Shown here in pieces: positions 1 through 8,158 of a stretch of DNA of 64,000 nucleotides. The DNA is from Betaproteobacteria bacterium (GTDB lineage Bacteria; Pseudomonadota; Gammaproteobacteria; Burkholderiales; SG8-41): contig JAQGMI010000149.1 of assembly GCA_028292435.1 (NCBI GenBank), forward strand, positions 20,727 to 84,726. The letters are read 5' to 3'. A program made the translations under genes and the position numbers. The notes beneath the pieces are model-generated. The model ran no database searches and was not told where the DNA came from. It was given only the letters and a program-made list of their open reading frames with translations. Each line of letters opens with the position of its first letter. The first letter of the stretch is position 1.

Positions 1-2
1 CG

Positions 3-194
3 GCCAACGATACGCGGCCCTCGCTCGCAGAGCTTTATCGCAACCGCGACGAGTACGTGAACAAGATCCGCATGGCCGCGCGTGAATTGGAGCAGGCCGG
101 TTTTCTTTTGCCTGAGGATAGCGCGATCATCATTCAGGCAGCTGCATCAAATCCGATACTGAGACCTGCCGGCCCCGGCGGCAACGCTCAATAA
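3..194 (+). CDS. C-terminal fragment of an unidentified protein, possibly alpha/beta-hydrolase-domain family
   Basis: An open frame enters from the left edge and stops with TAA at 192-194, giving 63 residues. The tail reads PSLAELYRNRDEYVNKIRMA, followed by a leucine-rich segment and LLPEDSAI. This resembles the C-terminal helices of a family of large secreted alpha/beta-hydrolase-domain proteins, but the catalytic part lies outside the window. The identification rests on memory of that tail pattern and is tentative. The gene runs convergent to the carboxylesterase, 34 bases away, so a function in ester or polyester turnover would fit the context, but this is inference. Confidence 0.55.
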   Translation, partial: ANDTRPSLAELYRNRDEYVNKIRMAARELEQAGFLLPEDSAIIIQAAASNPILRPAGPGGNAQ

Positions 195-228
195 ACGAAT
201 CAGGGCCCGCGCTCGCCGGTGCGCTGCA

Positions 229-1812
229 TTACAGATGCGGCCACTGCACCGGCAGCGCATCCCAGAAATCGCACTTCGCGGCGTCCGGCCCGCGACCGGC
301 CTTCGGCTTGGCGCTGATCTCCAGGTAATTGTCGCCCGCCGCAACCGGCCATAGCGGGTCACGCGCGTTGCCAGGGTCACTTGCCCGCGCAAAGCGCGAC
401 CAGTAGCCGACCATGAGTTTTTGCATGGCGAGATCTGATTCGAGCGGCTTATATTTGCCCGCGATCGGAAACAGGAATGCGTGTTCCATGGTGTGATTGG
501 ATGAAACGGCCTTGAGCTGCGGGTCATTTTCCATCGTGTGCGAAAACAGGTAGCGGTAAACCGGCTCTTTCTGCGCAGCCGAAAAAACGCGCGCCACGCG
601 GCGGCTCGTGCAGGTGAATTGCGCATCCGTCGTCAGTTGAATGAAAGCCTTCTGCGGCGTCGGATAATCGGCGAGCGGATACGCGGCCAGTATGCGATCG
701 CGCGCAGCAGCGCCGAACGTTTTTTCGATCTGGGCCGCGTACGATGCCTGATCGGTGATCGGGCCACCGCTTCTAACCCAGCCTGTCGTCTCATCCGCGG
801 TGGTGCCGATGATGACCGGCATTGCCGCATGCTCGCGTCGCGCGATGATTTTGATCGGCTGGTCGGGAAACACGACGCCGTCCATGTTCGGTCCGTAGGT
901 GCGCGGCAGAACGTCGGTCGCCGCCGACACGGCGGACACAATCTCGGTCACATTTTTGCCGCGCAGGCACGCGGCGACGTCGCCTGCCGAATCGCAGCCC
1001 GCCGCCTTGACGACACGCTGTCCGGTGCGGCTCTGCACTTCGGCCAGCGTCGGTATCTCGCAGCCGGTTGGCACACTGCTCTGCATCACGGCGGCCTGAA
1101 AAAGGCCGCGCGCGAGCGGCGAACTGATCAGCGCGCAAATGTTTCCGCCGCCGGCCGATGTACCGAACAGCGTGATTCGTTGCGGATCGCCGCCGAATGC
1201 CGCAATGTTTTGCCTCAACCATTGGAGCATCGCGATCTGATCGAGATTGCCGTAATTGCCGGAAACCCGTTCGGGCCGTTCCGCATCGAGGGCGGGGTGC
1301 GCGAGAAAACCCAGCACGCCGAGCCTGATGTTGAAGCTGACGAAGACAACGCCCTCGGGAACCAGCGCGCCGCCTTCATATTTGACGTCGCCGAAGTTCG
1401 AAGTGCCGACACCTGAGAGGCCGTGATTGCCGCCACCGGTGAGGAACACCATGACCGGCAACCGCTGTGCGGGCAACTCGCGCGGCCGCCACACATTCAG
1501 AGTGAGGCAATCCTCGGCGCCGACCACTTCTTTCCCGATGATTTGCGGACAGATCGCGCCGAAGCCGCCGCCATCGCGCACGCCTTCCCACGCCGCCGGC
1601 ATGACCGGCGGCCGCCAGCGCAAGTTGCCGACAGGCGGTTGCGCATAAGGCAAACCTTTGAACACCAGCAGGCCGTTTTCAATCACGCCGCGGGCGGCGC
1701 CCTGCGTGGTGCAGGCAATGTCAGCGCCCGTTGCAGCGCACGACTTCGTCGGCGAGTCCGCGGCGTAAGTGATGGCGGATGCAAGCATCAGCGCGTAGCA
1801 CGCTCTTCGCAT
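229..1812 (-). CDS. Carboxylesterase type B family protein, secreted
   Basis: This 527-residue protein belongs to the type B carboxylesterase (alpha/beta-hydrolase) family, which hydrolyses esters. Visible hallmarks are FKGLPYAQPPVG near the N-terminus, the EDCLTLNVW signature, a GGGNHG oxyanion segment, the nucleophile elbow GTSAGG (Ser about residue 219), DETTG for the acidic residue and a late SNHTMEHAF containing the probable catalytic His. The N-terminus MRRACYALMLASAITYAADS is a signal peptide, so the enzyme is probably periplasmic or secreted. I chose the ATG at 1812 over an upstream one because GGGGAG precedes it at good spacing and the signal peptide starts there. The substrate cannot be deduced. 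Confidence 0.93.
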   Translation of the reverse strand: MRRACYALMLASAITYAADSPTKSCAATGADIACTTQGAARGVIENGLLVFKGLPYAQPPVGNLRWRPPVMPAAWEGVRDGGGFGAICPQIIGKEVVGAEDCLTLNVWRPRELPAQRLPVMVFLTGGGNHGLSGVGTSNFGDVKYEGGALVPEGVVFVSFNIRLGVLGFLAHPALDAERPERVSGNYGNLDQIAMLQWLRQNIAAFGGDPQRITLFGTSAGGGNICALISSPLARGLFQAAVMQSSVPTGCEIPTLAEVQSRTGQRVVKAAGCDSAGDVAACLRGKNVTEIVSAVSAATDVLPRTYGPNMDGVVFPDQPIKIIARREHAAMPVIIGTTADETTGWVRSGGPITDQASYAAQIEKTFGAAARDRILAAYPLADYPTPQKAFIQLTTDAQFTCTSRRVARVFSAAQKEPVYRYLFSHTMENDPQLKAVSSNHTMEHAFLFPIAGKYKPLESDLAMQKLMVGYWSRFARASDPGNARDPLWPVAAGDNYLEISAKPKAGRGPDAAKCDFWDALPVQWPHL

Positions 1813-1860
1813 GTGAACTCCCCGTTTTAACACTGACAATTTGATGCGCACCAAACTACG

Positions 1861-3294
1861 TTACACGCCCGCCTGCGTCACAAACTTCGACACAAGATAA
1901 GCCTCGATCGCTTCGGATCCGCCTTCTGAGCCGTAGCCGGAATCCTTGACGCCGCCGAATGGCACCTCGGGCAATGCGAAGCCGAGATGGTTGATGGTCA
2001 TCATGCCGGTCTCGACTTGCGAAGCAATCGCTGTCGCGGTCTTGGTCGATTTGGTCCACGCATACGCGGCCAATCCATACGGCAGCCGGTTTGCTTCGGT
2101 CACTGCGTCGTCAAAGCTCTTGAACGGATTGATAATCGCGAGCGGACCGAACGGCTCTGTGTTCATCGCCATTGCGTCGGTTGCAAGCTCCGTGATGACT
2201 GTCGGCTCGAAGAAATTGCCTTTTTCGCCGATGGGAAAGCCGCCGGTCTGCAATTTGCCACCGTGCTTCTTCGCATCTTCAACATGCTCGACCATCGCAC
2301 TTTGCCGGCGCGGATTCGCCAGCGTCGCCATCTTGGTCGCGGGATCGAAACCATCGCCGACCTTTACCGCCTTCGTGCCGTCGACAAATTTTTCGACAAA
2401 CTGCTTGTAGACACCTTCCTGCACGAGAAAGCGCGTCGGCGACACGCAGACCTGTCCGGCGTTGCGGTACTTCATGAAGCTCATTGTCTTCGCTGCGAGG
2501 TCAATGTCGGCGTCGTCGAAAATAATTACCGGCGCGTGACCGCCGAGTTCCATCGTCGCGCGTTTCATGTGCTGACCGGCGAGTGCCGCGAGCTGCTTGC
2601 CGACCGGCGTCGAGCCGGTGAATGTCATCTTGCGAATGACCGGATGCGGAATCAAGTAACCCGAAATTTCCGCAGGGCTGCCGTAAACGAGATTGATGAC
2701 ACCGGCGGGAACGCCGGCATCGGCAAACGCGCGTATGAGTTCGGCCGGCGACGCAGGCGTCTCCTCCGGCGCTTTGAGAATCACCGAGCAGCCGGTCGCG
2801 AGCGCAGCCGACAATTTGCGCACCGCCTGGTTGATCGGAAAATTCCAAGGCGTAAATGCGGCAACCGGACCGACCGGCTCTTTCACCACAAGCTGGTAAA
2901 TACCTTCGGCGCGCGCCGGAATCACGCGACCATAAGCGCGCTTGCCTTCTTCCGCGAACCAGTCGATCAGATCGGCGCCCGCCAGCGCTTCGAGTTTCGC
3001 TTCGCCGACCGGCTTGCCCTGCTCGAAAGTCATGTACTTGGCAGTCGTTTCCGCGCGCTCGCGGAAAATGTCCGCCGCCTTGCGCATGATCTTGCTGCGC
3101 TCGAACGCGGATACTTTGCGCCATACCTTGAACCCTTTGTCCGCGGCTTCGAGCGCGCGGTCGAGGTCGGCTTTCTCTGCATAAGCAACGGTGCCGATCT
3201 CCTGGTGATTGGCGGGATTGACGACGGGCATTGTCCGGCCGGAAGCGGCGGCGCACCATTTGCCATCGATGAAGAGCTGGGTGTTTGGGTACAT
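1861..3294 (-). CDS. NAD(P)-dependent aldehyde dehydrogenase, succinate-semialdehyde dehydrogenase-like
   Basis: This 477-residue aldehyde dehydrogenase oxidises an aldehyde to the acid using NAD(P)+. The general base Glu is in MELGGHAP (about residue 249) and the catalytic Cys in [12 protein letters not shown] (about 283). [12 protein letters not shown] is the cofactor-loop motif, and [20 protein letters not shown] is typical of the GabD/SSADH branch. The start at 3294 ([13 protein letters not shown]) matches the usual beginning of the family; the longer frame adds 22 uncharacteristic residues. The gene is divergent from the SDR at 3441. Succinate semialdehyde is the likeliest substrate by family resemblance, but related enzymes use other semialdehydes. 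Confidence 0.92.
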   Translation of the reverse strand: MYPNTQLFIDGKWCAAASGRTMPVVNPANHQEIGTVAYAEKADLDRALEAADKGFKVWRKVSAFERSKIMRKAADIFRERAETTAKYMTFEQGKPVGEAKLEALAGADLIDWFAEEGKRAYGRVIPARAEGIYQLVVKEPVGPVAAFTPWNFPINQAVRKLSAALATGCSVILKAPEETPASPAELIRAFADAGVPAGVINLVYGSPAEISGYLIPHPVIRKMTFTGSTPVGKQLAALAGQHMKRATMELGGHAPVIIFDDADIDLAAKTMSFMKYRNAGQVCVSPTRFLVQEGVYKQFVEKFVDGTKAVKVGDGFDPATKMATLANPRRQSAMVEHVEDAKKHGGKLQTGGFPIGEKGNFFEPTVITELATDAMAMNTEPFGPLAIINPFKSFDDAVTEANRLPYGLAAYAWTKSTKTATAIASQVETGMMTINHLGFALPEVPFGGVKDSGYGSEGGSEAIEAYLVSKFVTQAGV

Positions 3295-3440
3295 GAAATG
3301 ACCGATCAGAGTTGAAGGAGGAAATGCTGCGAAACGTGGTGAGCGCGAAGCTTCCGTCAAACCTCATGCTCGCGTCAAGCACTGAGCCGAACGCGGTAAA
3401 ATCAGCCGCTATCCAACCACTCATCACGGGAAGTTCTGCC

Positions 3441-4244
3441 ATGCTCGATTTGAAAGGCAAGATTGCATTCGTCGCCGGCGCCGGCAGTGTCGGCCCGGGC
3501 TGGGGCAACGGCAAAGCGACCGCGGTATTGCTCGCGCGTCAGGGCGCGCAGATTTTCACCACCGATATCAAGGAAGCCGCTGCCAGGGAAACCGCGGGCG
3601 TCATCAAAGAAGAAGGCGGCGTGTGCGCCGTGCATGCGTGCAACATGACAAACGCCGACGAAGTGCGCGCCGCGGTCGACGCATGCGTAAAGCGCTTCGG
3701 CCGTATTGACATCCTGATCAATAACTGCGGCGGCTCGGCGGCCGGCGATCCGGTGTCGATGACCGAAGAGGTGTGGGACGCGCAGCTCGATTTGAATCTC
3801 AAAACGGCTTTCATGGGCTGCAAGTTCGTGCTGCCGGTGATGGAAAAGCAGAAGGCCGGCGTCATCATCAACATCTCGTCGATCGCGGGGTTCCGTCACC
3901 AGGTCGCCGGTCGCGTCAACGTCGCTTACAGCACGGCAAAAGCAGGGCTTGCCGCGTTCAGCCGTTCGACCGCGATGGCGTACGTGAAAAAAGGCATTCG
4001 CTGCAATACGGTTATCGTCGGCACGATGCACACGCCGCTCGTCGAAGAGCGACTCGTCAAGCAGCTCGGCATCGGCGATGCGGCGACACTGATCGCACAG
4101 CGCCACGCCGCGGTGCCGATCGGCTTCATGGGAACCGGCTGGGATACCGCGAATGCGGTCGTGTTTCTGGCATCCGAAGAAGCGCGGTACATCACCGGCA
4201 TCGAGCTGCCGGTCGACGGCGGCATCAGCGCGGGGCGCGTCTAA
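3441..4244 (+). CDS. SDR family NAD(P)-dependent oxidoreductase
   Basis: This 267-residue short-chain dehydrogenase has an N-terminal Rossmann fold (GAGSVGPGWGNGKA in place of the usual TGxxxGxG), the NNCGG motif of the adenine pocket, catalytic Ser in NISSIAG and the YSTAKAG catalytic Tyr-x3-Lys. The C-terminal ITGIELPVDGGISAGRV is typical of FabG-like enzymes. The ATG at 3441 is preceded by GGGAAG at normal spacing; an earlier in-frame ATG would add a non-homologous leader over the promoter region. It is divergent from the aldehyde dehydrogenase. The hydroxyl/ketone substrate is not predictable. Confidence 0.92.
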   Translation: MLDLKGKIAFVAGAGSVGPGWGNGKATAVLLARQGAQIFTTDIKEAAARETAGVIKEEGGVCAVHACNMTNADEVRAAVDACVKRFGRIDILINNCGGSAAGDPVSMTEEVWDAQLDLNLKTAFMGCKFVLPVMEKQKAGVIINISSIAGFRHQVAGRVNVAYSTAKAGLAAFSRSTAMAYVKKGIRCNTVIVGTMHTPLVEERLVKQLGIGDAATLIAQRHAAVPIGFMGTGWDTANAVVFLASEEARYITGIELPVDGGISAGRV

Positions 4245-4257
4245 GAGTAAATCCGCA

Positions 4258-5115
4258 TCAGCGCTTCTGCGCGTCGCTGAATTGCTGCTCGGCAGGGGGC
4301 ACGAGTTGCAGGTCGCTGTGCCCGAGCTTCACGCCCGACCATCTCAGTTGCGGCATGCCGGTCACGTAGATATGCGAGTCATAGCCATGGAATATCCGGC
4401 CATCGGACTCCGGCCGGTACAGGTTATTGATGAAATTGTTCGGGATATTGAACGCTGGGTACAGCGCTTTCTCGACGAAAAACGCGTTCCACCTCGTACA
4501 GCAAACGAGCTCGTAGCCTTTCTCCTGGCCCAGCACGATCAGGGCGAGCAGTGAACAGCCCTGGTTCACTTCAAAAGATTTTTCCTGGACGAAGATAACG
4601 TCGTTCGGAACCGTCGGGTTGAATTCTATGACCAGCACGCGCGGCCGGTGCTTTACCAGGCTCTCCCAGATGAAATAATCGGTGCCGTCGACGTCGATCG
4701 ATACGAAATCCGGGTTTTCCGGCGCGTGAATCTCGCTCAGAATGTTGTCGAGCGAGCTTTCACCGTCTAAGCCGACGAACCGGTTGAGGCAGCAGACATT
4801 CGCGTTTTGCGAGTAGGTCTTGAGCAGGCTCTCAAACTTATTCGCATTGCCCTCGATGAAGCAGCCTTCCCAGTCGCGGTTGGTAACGAGGTTCCAGCAG
4901 TTCGACAAATACTTGCCGTCCCACGCGCCGAATTCAACGCAATACTGGTTGGCCGGTTTTACGATCTCGAATATTCTTTCGATGATGCCGTCTTCGCCGC
5001 ATTGCGACACGACGTTTTTTCCGAACGCCAGCAGCGGCGATTCGACCTTGTAGAAGGATACTTGCTCGAGTCGGTGCGGGGTTTCATTCACTGGTTGGAT
5101 GCCTCGTATCCTCAT
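4258..5115 (-). CDS. FkbM-like methyltransferase-fold protein
   Basis: This protein of about 285 residues contains SQCGEDGIIERIFE, YCVEFGAWDG (a glycine-poor motif I resembling SAM-binding proteins), FVSIDVDGTDYFIWESL and RPRVLVIEFNP. This order resembles the uncharacterised FkbM-like methyltransferase group often found in polysaccharide and glycan loci. The open frame extends upstream to 5376, but that part is arginine-rich without homology, so I start at the ATG at 5115 (MRIRGIQPVNETPHRL); its ribosome site is weak and the start is uncertain. Codon use is less GC-rich than in neighbouring genes, which could mean transfer. It is convergent with the SDR. Methyltransferase activity is inference. 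Confidence 0.7.
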   Translation of the reverse strand: MRIRGIQPVNETPHRLEQVSFYKVESPLLAFGKNVVSQCGEDGIIERIFEIVKPANQYCVEFGAWDGKYLSNCWNLVTNRDWEGCFIEGNANKFESLLKTYSQNANVCCLNRFVGLDGESSLDNILSEIHAPENPDFVSIDVDGTDYFIWESLVKHRPRVLVIEFNPTVPNDVIFVQEKSFEVNQGCSLLALIVLGQEKGYELVCCTRWNAFFVEKALYPAFNIPNNFINNLYRPESDGRIFHGYDSHIYVTGMPQLRWSGVKLGHSDLQLVPPAEQQFSDAQKR

Positions 5116-5407
5116 TCGACGCGATTCTGGCCGCCGCAATTTACTTTGGGCCGGCGCGGAGACCTGGCGGTCAGCCGCTCCCCCGATGCGAAGAATAGCT
5201 ATCCGCCGCCGCTGCCGCAACTGAATCGCATTGCAATTCTGCGAGTAGCAGCGGCACGGCGATACGGACGAATGCCCCCGGATGCCCGGCGGATTGCGGC
5301 GTCGAATCGCAACTGCGATTGAGATGAGCGCCGCGCACCAGTAGAATTCGTCTTCCGCCGACGCCCTGATTCGCACGCGCGTCCTGTTTTAATTCCCTGG
5401 AGAAGTC

Positions 5408-6598
5408 ATGCCTGAAGCAAAAGACGATTTGCCGCTGTCGCCGTATTTTGTGCTCGATCTAACGCGCGCACGCGCGGGCCCCACGGCGGCGCGCCAGCTC
5501 GCCGACTGGGGCGCGGATGTCATCAAAGTCGAAGAGCTCATCAAGCCGGGCGACGAGGACAATTCGTGGGACCTGCGTCACGGTTCGGATTTCCAGAACC
5601 TGCATCGCAACAAGCGCAGCATCACGATCAATTTGAAAGATCCGGACGGGCTCAAGATTTTCAAGAAGCTCGCGGACAAGGCCGACGTCATCATCGAGAA
5701 TTACCGGCCGGACGTGAAACATCGCCTCGGCATCGATTACGAGACGCTGAAGAAAACCAATCCGCGCCTCGTTTACGCCAGCATTTCAGGCTTTGGCCAG
5801 GACGGCCCTTACTCAAAACGCCCGGGTCTCGACCAGATCGTGCAGGGCGTCAGTGGCTTGATGTCGATCACCGGCAAGCCGGGCGATGGCCCGATGCGCA
5901 CCGGCATCGCGATTTCCGACAGCACGTCGGGCGTTTATCTTTCGTTCGGCATTCTGCTTGCGCTGCTGCAGCGCGAGCGCACGGGAGTCGGCCAGTGGGT
6001 CAACACGTCGCTGGTGCAGGCGCTCGTCGCGCTCATGGATTTCCAGGCGGCGCGCTGGCTCATCGATCATGAAGTACCGCCGCAATCGGGCAACGATCAT
6101 CCGACCGGCATTCCGCAAGGCGTGTTCAAGACCAAGGACGGCCACATCAACATTTCAGGATCGGGCACGCTGTATCCACGCCTGTGCAATGCGATCGAAA
6201 TGCCCGAACTCATCAAGCATGCGGATTACGTCGACTTCCGGCTGCGCTCGAAAAACCGCGCTGCGCTCAACAAGGCAATCGAAACCAAGACCACGCAGCG
6301 CACCAGCGCCGAATGGGTCGAGCTGCTAAACAAGGCCGGGGTGCCCTGCGGGCCGATTTATTCGATTGACCAGATGTTCGCCGATCCGCAGGTGAAGCAC
6401 ATCGGGATTGCGCAGTCAGTAGAGCATCCGACGCTCGGACACATGGAGCTCGTCGGCCAGGGCGTGAACCTCGGGAACAAGCCGGTCAAGCTGCGCACAC
6501 CGACGCCCGAGCGCGGCCAGCATAACGATGAAATTCTGAAAGGGTTGGGTTACAGCGAGAAAGATATCGCGTCGCTGCGCGAACGCAAAGTGATTTAA
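5408..6598 (+). CDS. CaiB/BaiF family (family III) CoA-transferase
   Basis: This 396-residue protein transfers CoA between carboxylic acids. Family hallmarks are DLTRARAGPTAARQLADWGAD at the N-terminus, FQNLHRNKRSITINLK, YASISGFGQDGPY and a candidate catalytic Asp in IAISDSTSGV (about residue 171). The C-terminal part with GVPCGPIYSIDQMFADPQVK is also typical. The ATG at 5408 follows GGAGAAG closely. It is closely similar in pattern to the CoA-transferase at 49,349-50,551, so the two may be paralogues. The acyl substrate is not visible from the sequence. Confidence 0.94.
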   Translation: MPEAKDDLPLSPYFVLDLTRARAGPTAARQLADWGADVIKVEELIKPGDEDNSWDLRHGSDFQNLHRNKRSITINLKDPDGLKIFKKLADKADVIIENYRPDVKHRLGIDYETLKKTNPRLVYASISGFGQDGPYSKRPGLDQIVQGVSGLMSITGKPGDGPMRTGIAISDSTSGVYLSFGILLALLQRERTGVGQWVNTSLVQALVALMDFQAARWLIDHEVPPQSGNDHPTGIPQGVFKTKDGHINISGSGTLYPRLCNAIEMPELIKHADYVDFRLRSKNRAALNKAIETKTTQRTSAEWVELLNKAGVPCGPIYSIDQMFADPQVKHIGIAQSVEHPTLGHMELVGQGVNLGNKPVKLRTPTPERGQHNDEILKGLGYSEKDIASLRERKVI

Positions 6599-6722
6599 AC
6601 CGCCTCTTTGCCCCGAGCAAAGCGGAAGCGAGAGTCGCCGCCACGGGATGGTTTGGACTTCCGCCTCGGGTAATCGCGCAGGATGGTGCAATCGCGAGCC
6701 CGGGAAGCCCCATAATTGCGCG

Positions 6723-7574
6723 ATGAAAATTCCCAAGCGGCTCGAGCCTCTGGTCGAAGACGGTCTTATCGATGCAGTGGTGCGCCAGTTGATGAGCGGC
6801 AAGGAAGCGATGATTTTCGTCGTCCGCTGCCGCGACGCGATACGTTGCGCGAAAGTTTACAAGGAAGCGAACAAGCGCAGCTTCCGCCAGGCCACCGATT
6901 ACACCGAAGGCCGCAAAACCAAGAACAGCCGCCGCGCGCGCGCCATGGAGAAAGGCACGCGCTATGGCCGCAAGGTCCAGGAAGAAGCGTGGCAAAGCGC
7001 CGAAGTCGACGCGTTATACCGCCTCGCCGCGGCCGGCGTGCGCGTGCCGACGCCCTACAATTTCCACGAAGGCGTGCTGTTGATGGAACTGGTGGCGGAC
7101 GCGCACGGCGAGGCCGCTCCGCGGCTCAACGATCTCGAGTTTTCAGCCGACGAGGCGCGCGAGTATCACGGCCTGCTGATGAGGGAAGTCGTGCGCATGC
7201 TGGCCGCCGGTATCGTGCATGGCGATCTGTCGGAATACAACATTCTGCTTGGCGCGGCGGGCCCCGTCATCATTGACCTGCCGCAGGCCGTTGATGCAGC
7301 CGGCAACAATCACGCGCGCGACATGCTGGAACGCGACGTTGGCAACCTCACCAATTATTTCGGCCGTAGCGCGCCTGAACTGCTGACGACACAATATGGC
7401 AAGGAAATTTGGTCGCTCTACGAGCAGGGAGCGCTGACGCCCGACGTCGCGCTGACCGGACGTTACGAGCGCAGCCTGCCACCCGTCGATCTCAAGAGCG
7501 TCATGAGAGAAATCGACGATGCACGGTTCGAAGAGGCCGCGCGACTGCTAAGGATGGCGAAGCCGACGGACTGA
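6723..7574 (+). CDS. RIO-type atypical serine protein kinase
   Basis: This 283-residue protein has the RIO kinase core: a lysine in IRCAKVYKEANKRSF (ATP-binding region), a basic flexible loop (GRKTKNSRRARAMEKG), the catalytic loop HGDLSEYNIL and a metal-binding IIDLPQAV in place of DFG. Proteobacterial members of this group are short single-domain kinases. I use the ATG at 6723 (MKIPKRLEPLVEDGL), since the upstream 25 codons have no family similarity. It lies downstream of the CoA-transferase on the same strand but 124 bases away, so co-transcription is uncertain. Its targets are unknown. Confidence 0.88.
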   Translation: MKIPKRLEPLVEDGLIDAVVRQLMSGKEAMIFVVRCRDAIRCAKVYKEANKRSFRQATDYTEGRKTKNSRRARAMEKGTRYGRKVQEEAWQSAEVDALYRLAAAGVRVPTPYNFHEGVLLMELVADAHGEAAPRLNDLEFSADEAREYHGLLMREVVRMLAAGIVHGDLSEYNILLGAAGPVIIDLPQAVDAAGNNHARDMLERDVGNLTNYFGRSAPELLTTQYGKEIWSLYEQGALTPDVALTGRYERSLPPVDLKSVMREIDDARFEEAARLLRMAKPTD

Positions 7575-7720
7575 GGCTATGCCGGCGGCGAGCTTTGCCG
7601 GCTTCGCCGGACCGGAGAGCGGGCTGTCATGCTTGTCATTGTGATCGTGATGGTCGCTCATGATTTGGACGCAGGAAGTGCGTTCACCGCGGCGGAGCTA
7701 CGTTCATACGTCATCTGTAA

Positions 7721-7745
7721 AGGCCCGCGATCGCGCTGCGGGCCT
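7721..7745 (-). terminator. Rho-independent-like terminator after the cytochrome c gene
   Basis: AGGCCCGC (7721-7728) and GCGGGCCT (7738-7745) form a perfect 8-bp stem with a 9-base loop. Read on the minus strand it is followed by TTTAC, a short U-tract. It lies 45 bases past the stop of the minus-strand cytochrome gene and would end the dehydrogenase operon. The U-tract is weak, so efficiency is uncertain. Confidence 0.5.
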
Positions 7746-7789
7746 GCTTGCTGCCTATTACGAAGAGGCGCTACTCTGCTTACGCGTGT

Positions 7790-8158
7790 CTACTTGAACG
7801 CCTGTTGCACGTAATCCAGCAGATCCGCGCGGTCCTTTGCTTCGGGCATTCCCCCGTACGGCATGCGGTTCGCGGGCACTGCTTTCTGCGGATCGAGGAT
7901 GTATGCGTCAAGGGTCTGCCGCGACCACGTAATGCCGCTTTTCTTCAGCGCCGGCGAATAGCGGAAATTATCAAGCACGCCCGCCTTGCGGCCGATGACG
8001 CCATGCAAATCCGGGCCGACGTTGCCGGCACCGGGCTCGGTCGAATGACAGGCTGCGCATTCGTCGAATAATTTCTGCCCGCGCTTGGCGTCTGCATGAA
8101 CGGCATTGGCTGCAAGCGCGCCGACGACTGTCGTAACTATCAAAGTCGTTCTGATCAT
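7790..8158 (-). CDS. Class I cytochrome c, electron acceptor subunit of the adjacent dehydrogenase
   Basis: This 122-residue protein has a signal peptide (MIRTTLIVTTVVGALAANAVHA), one haem-c motif CAACH and a C-terminal NRMPYGGM providing the probable Met ligand. The pattern GPDLHGVIGRKAG is typical of small cytochrome c550/c2-type proteins. The ATG at 8158 overlaps the stop of the GMC gene (ATGA), implying translational coupling. The inferred role is to take electrons from the flavoprotein in the periplasm and pass them to the respiratory chain. The frame continues upstream inside the GMC gene, but that part is a shadow. Confidence 0.93.
   Translation of the reverse strand: MIRTTLIVTTVVGALAANAVHADAKRGQKLFDECAACHSTEPGAGNVGPDLHGVIGRKAGVLDNFRYSPALKKSGITWSRQTLDAYILDPQKAVPANRMPYGGMPEAKDRADLLDYVQQAFK

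Noticed and set aside
1987..3315. A 442-codon plus-strand frame opposite the aldehyde dehydrogenase.
   Set aside because: Antisense shadow without motifs; the minus-strand gene is certain.
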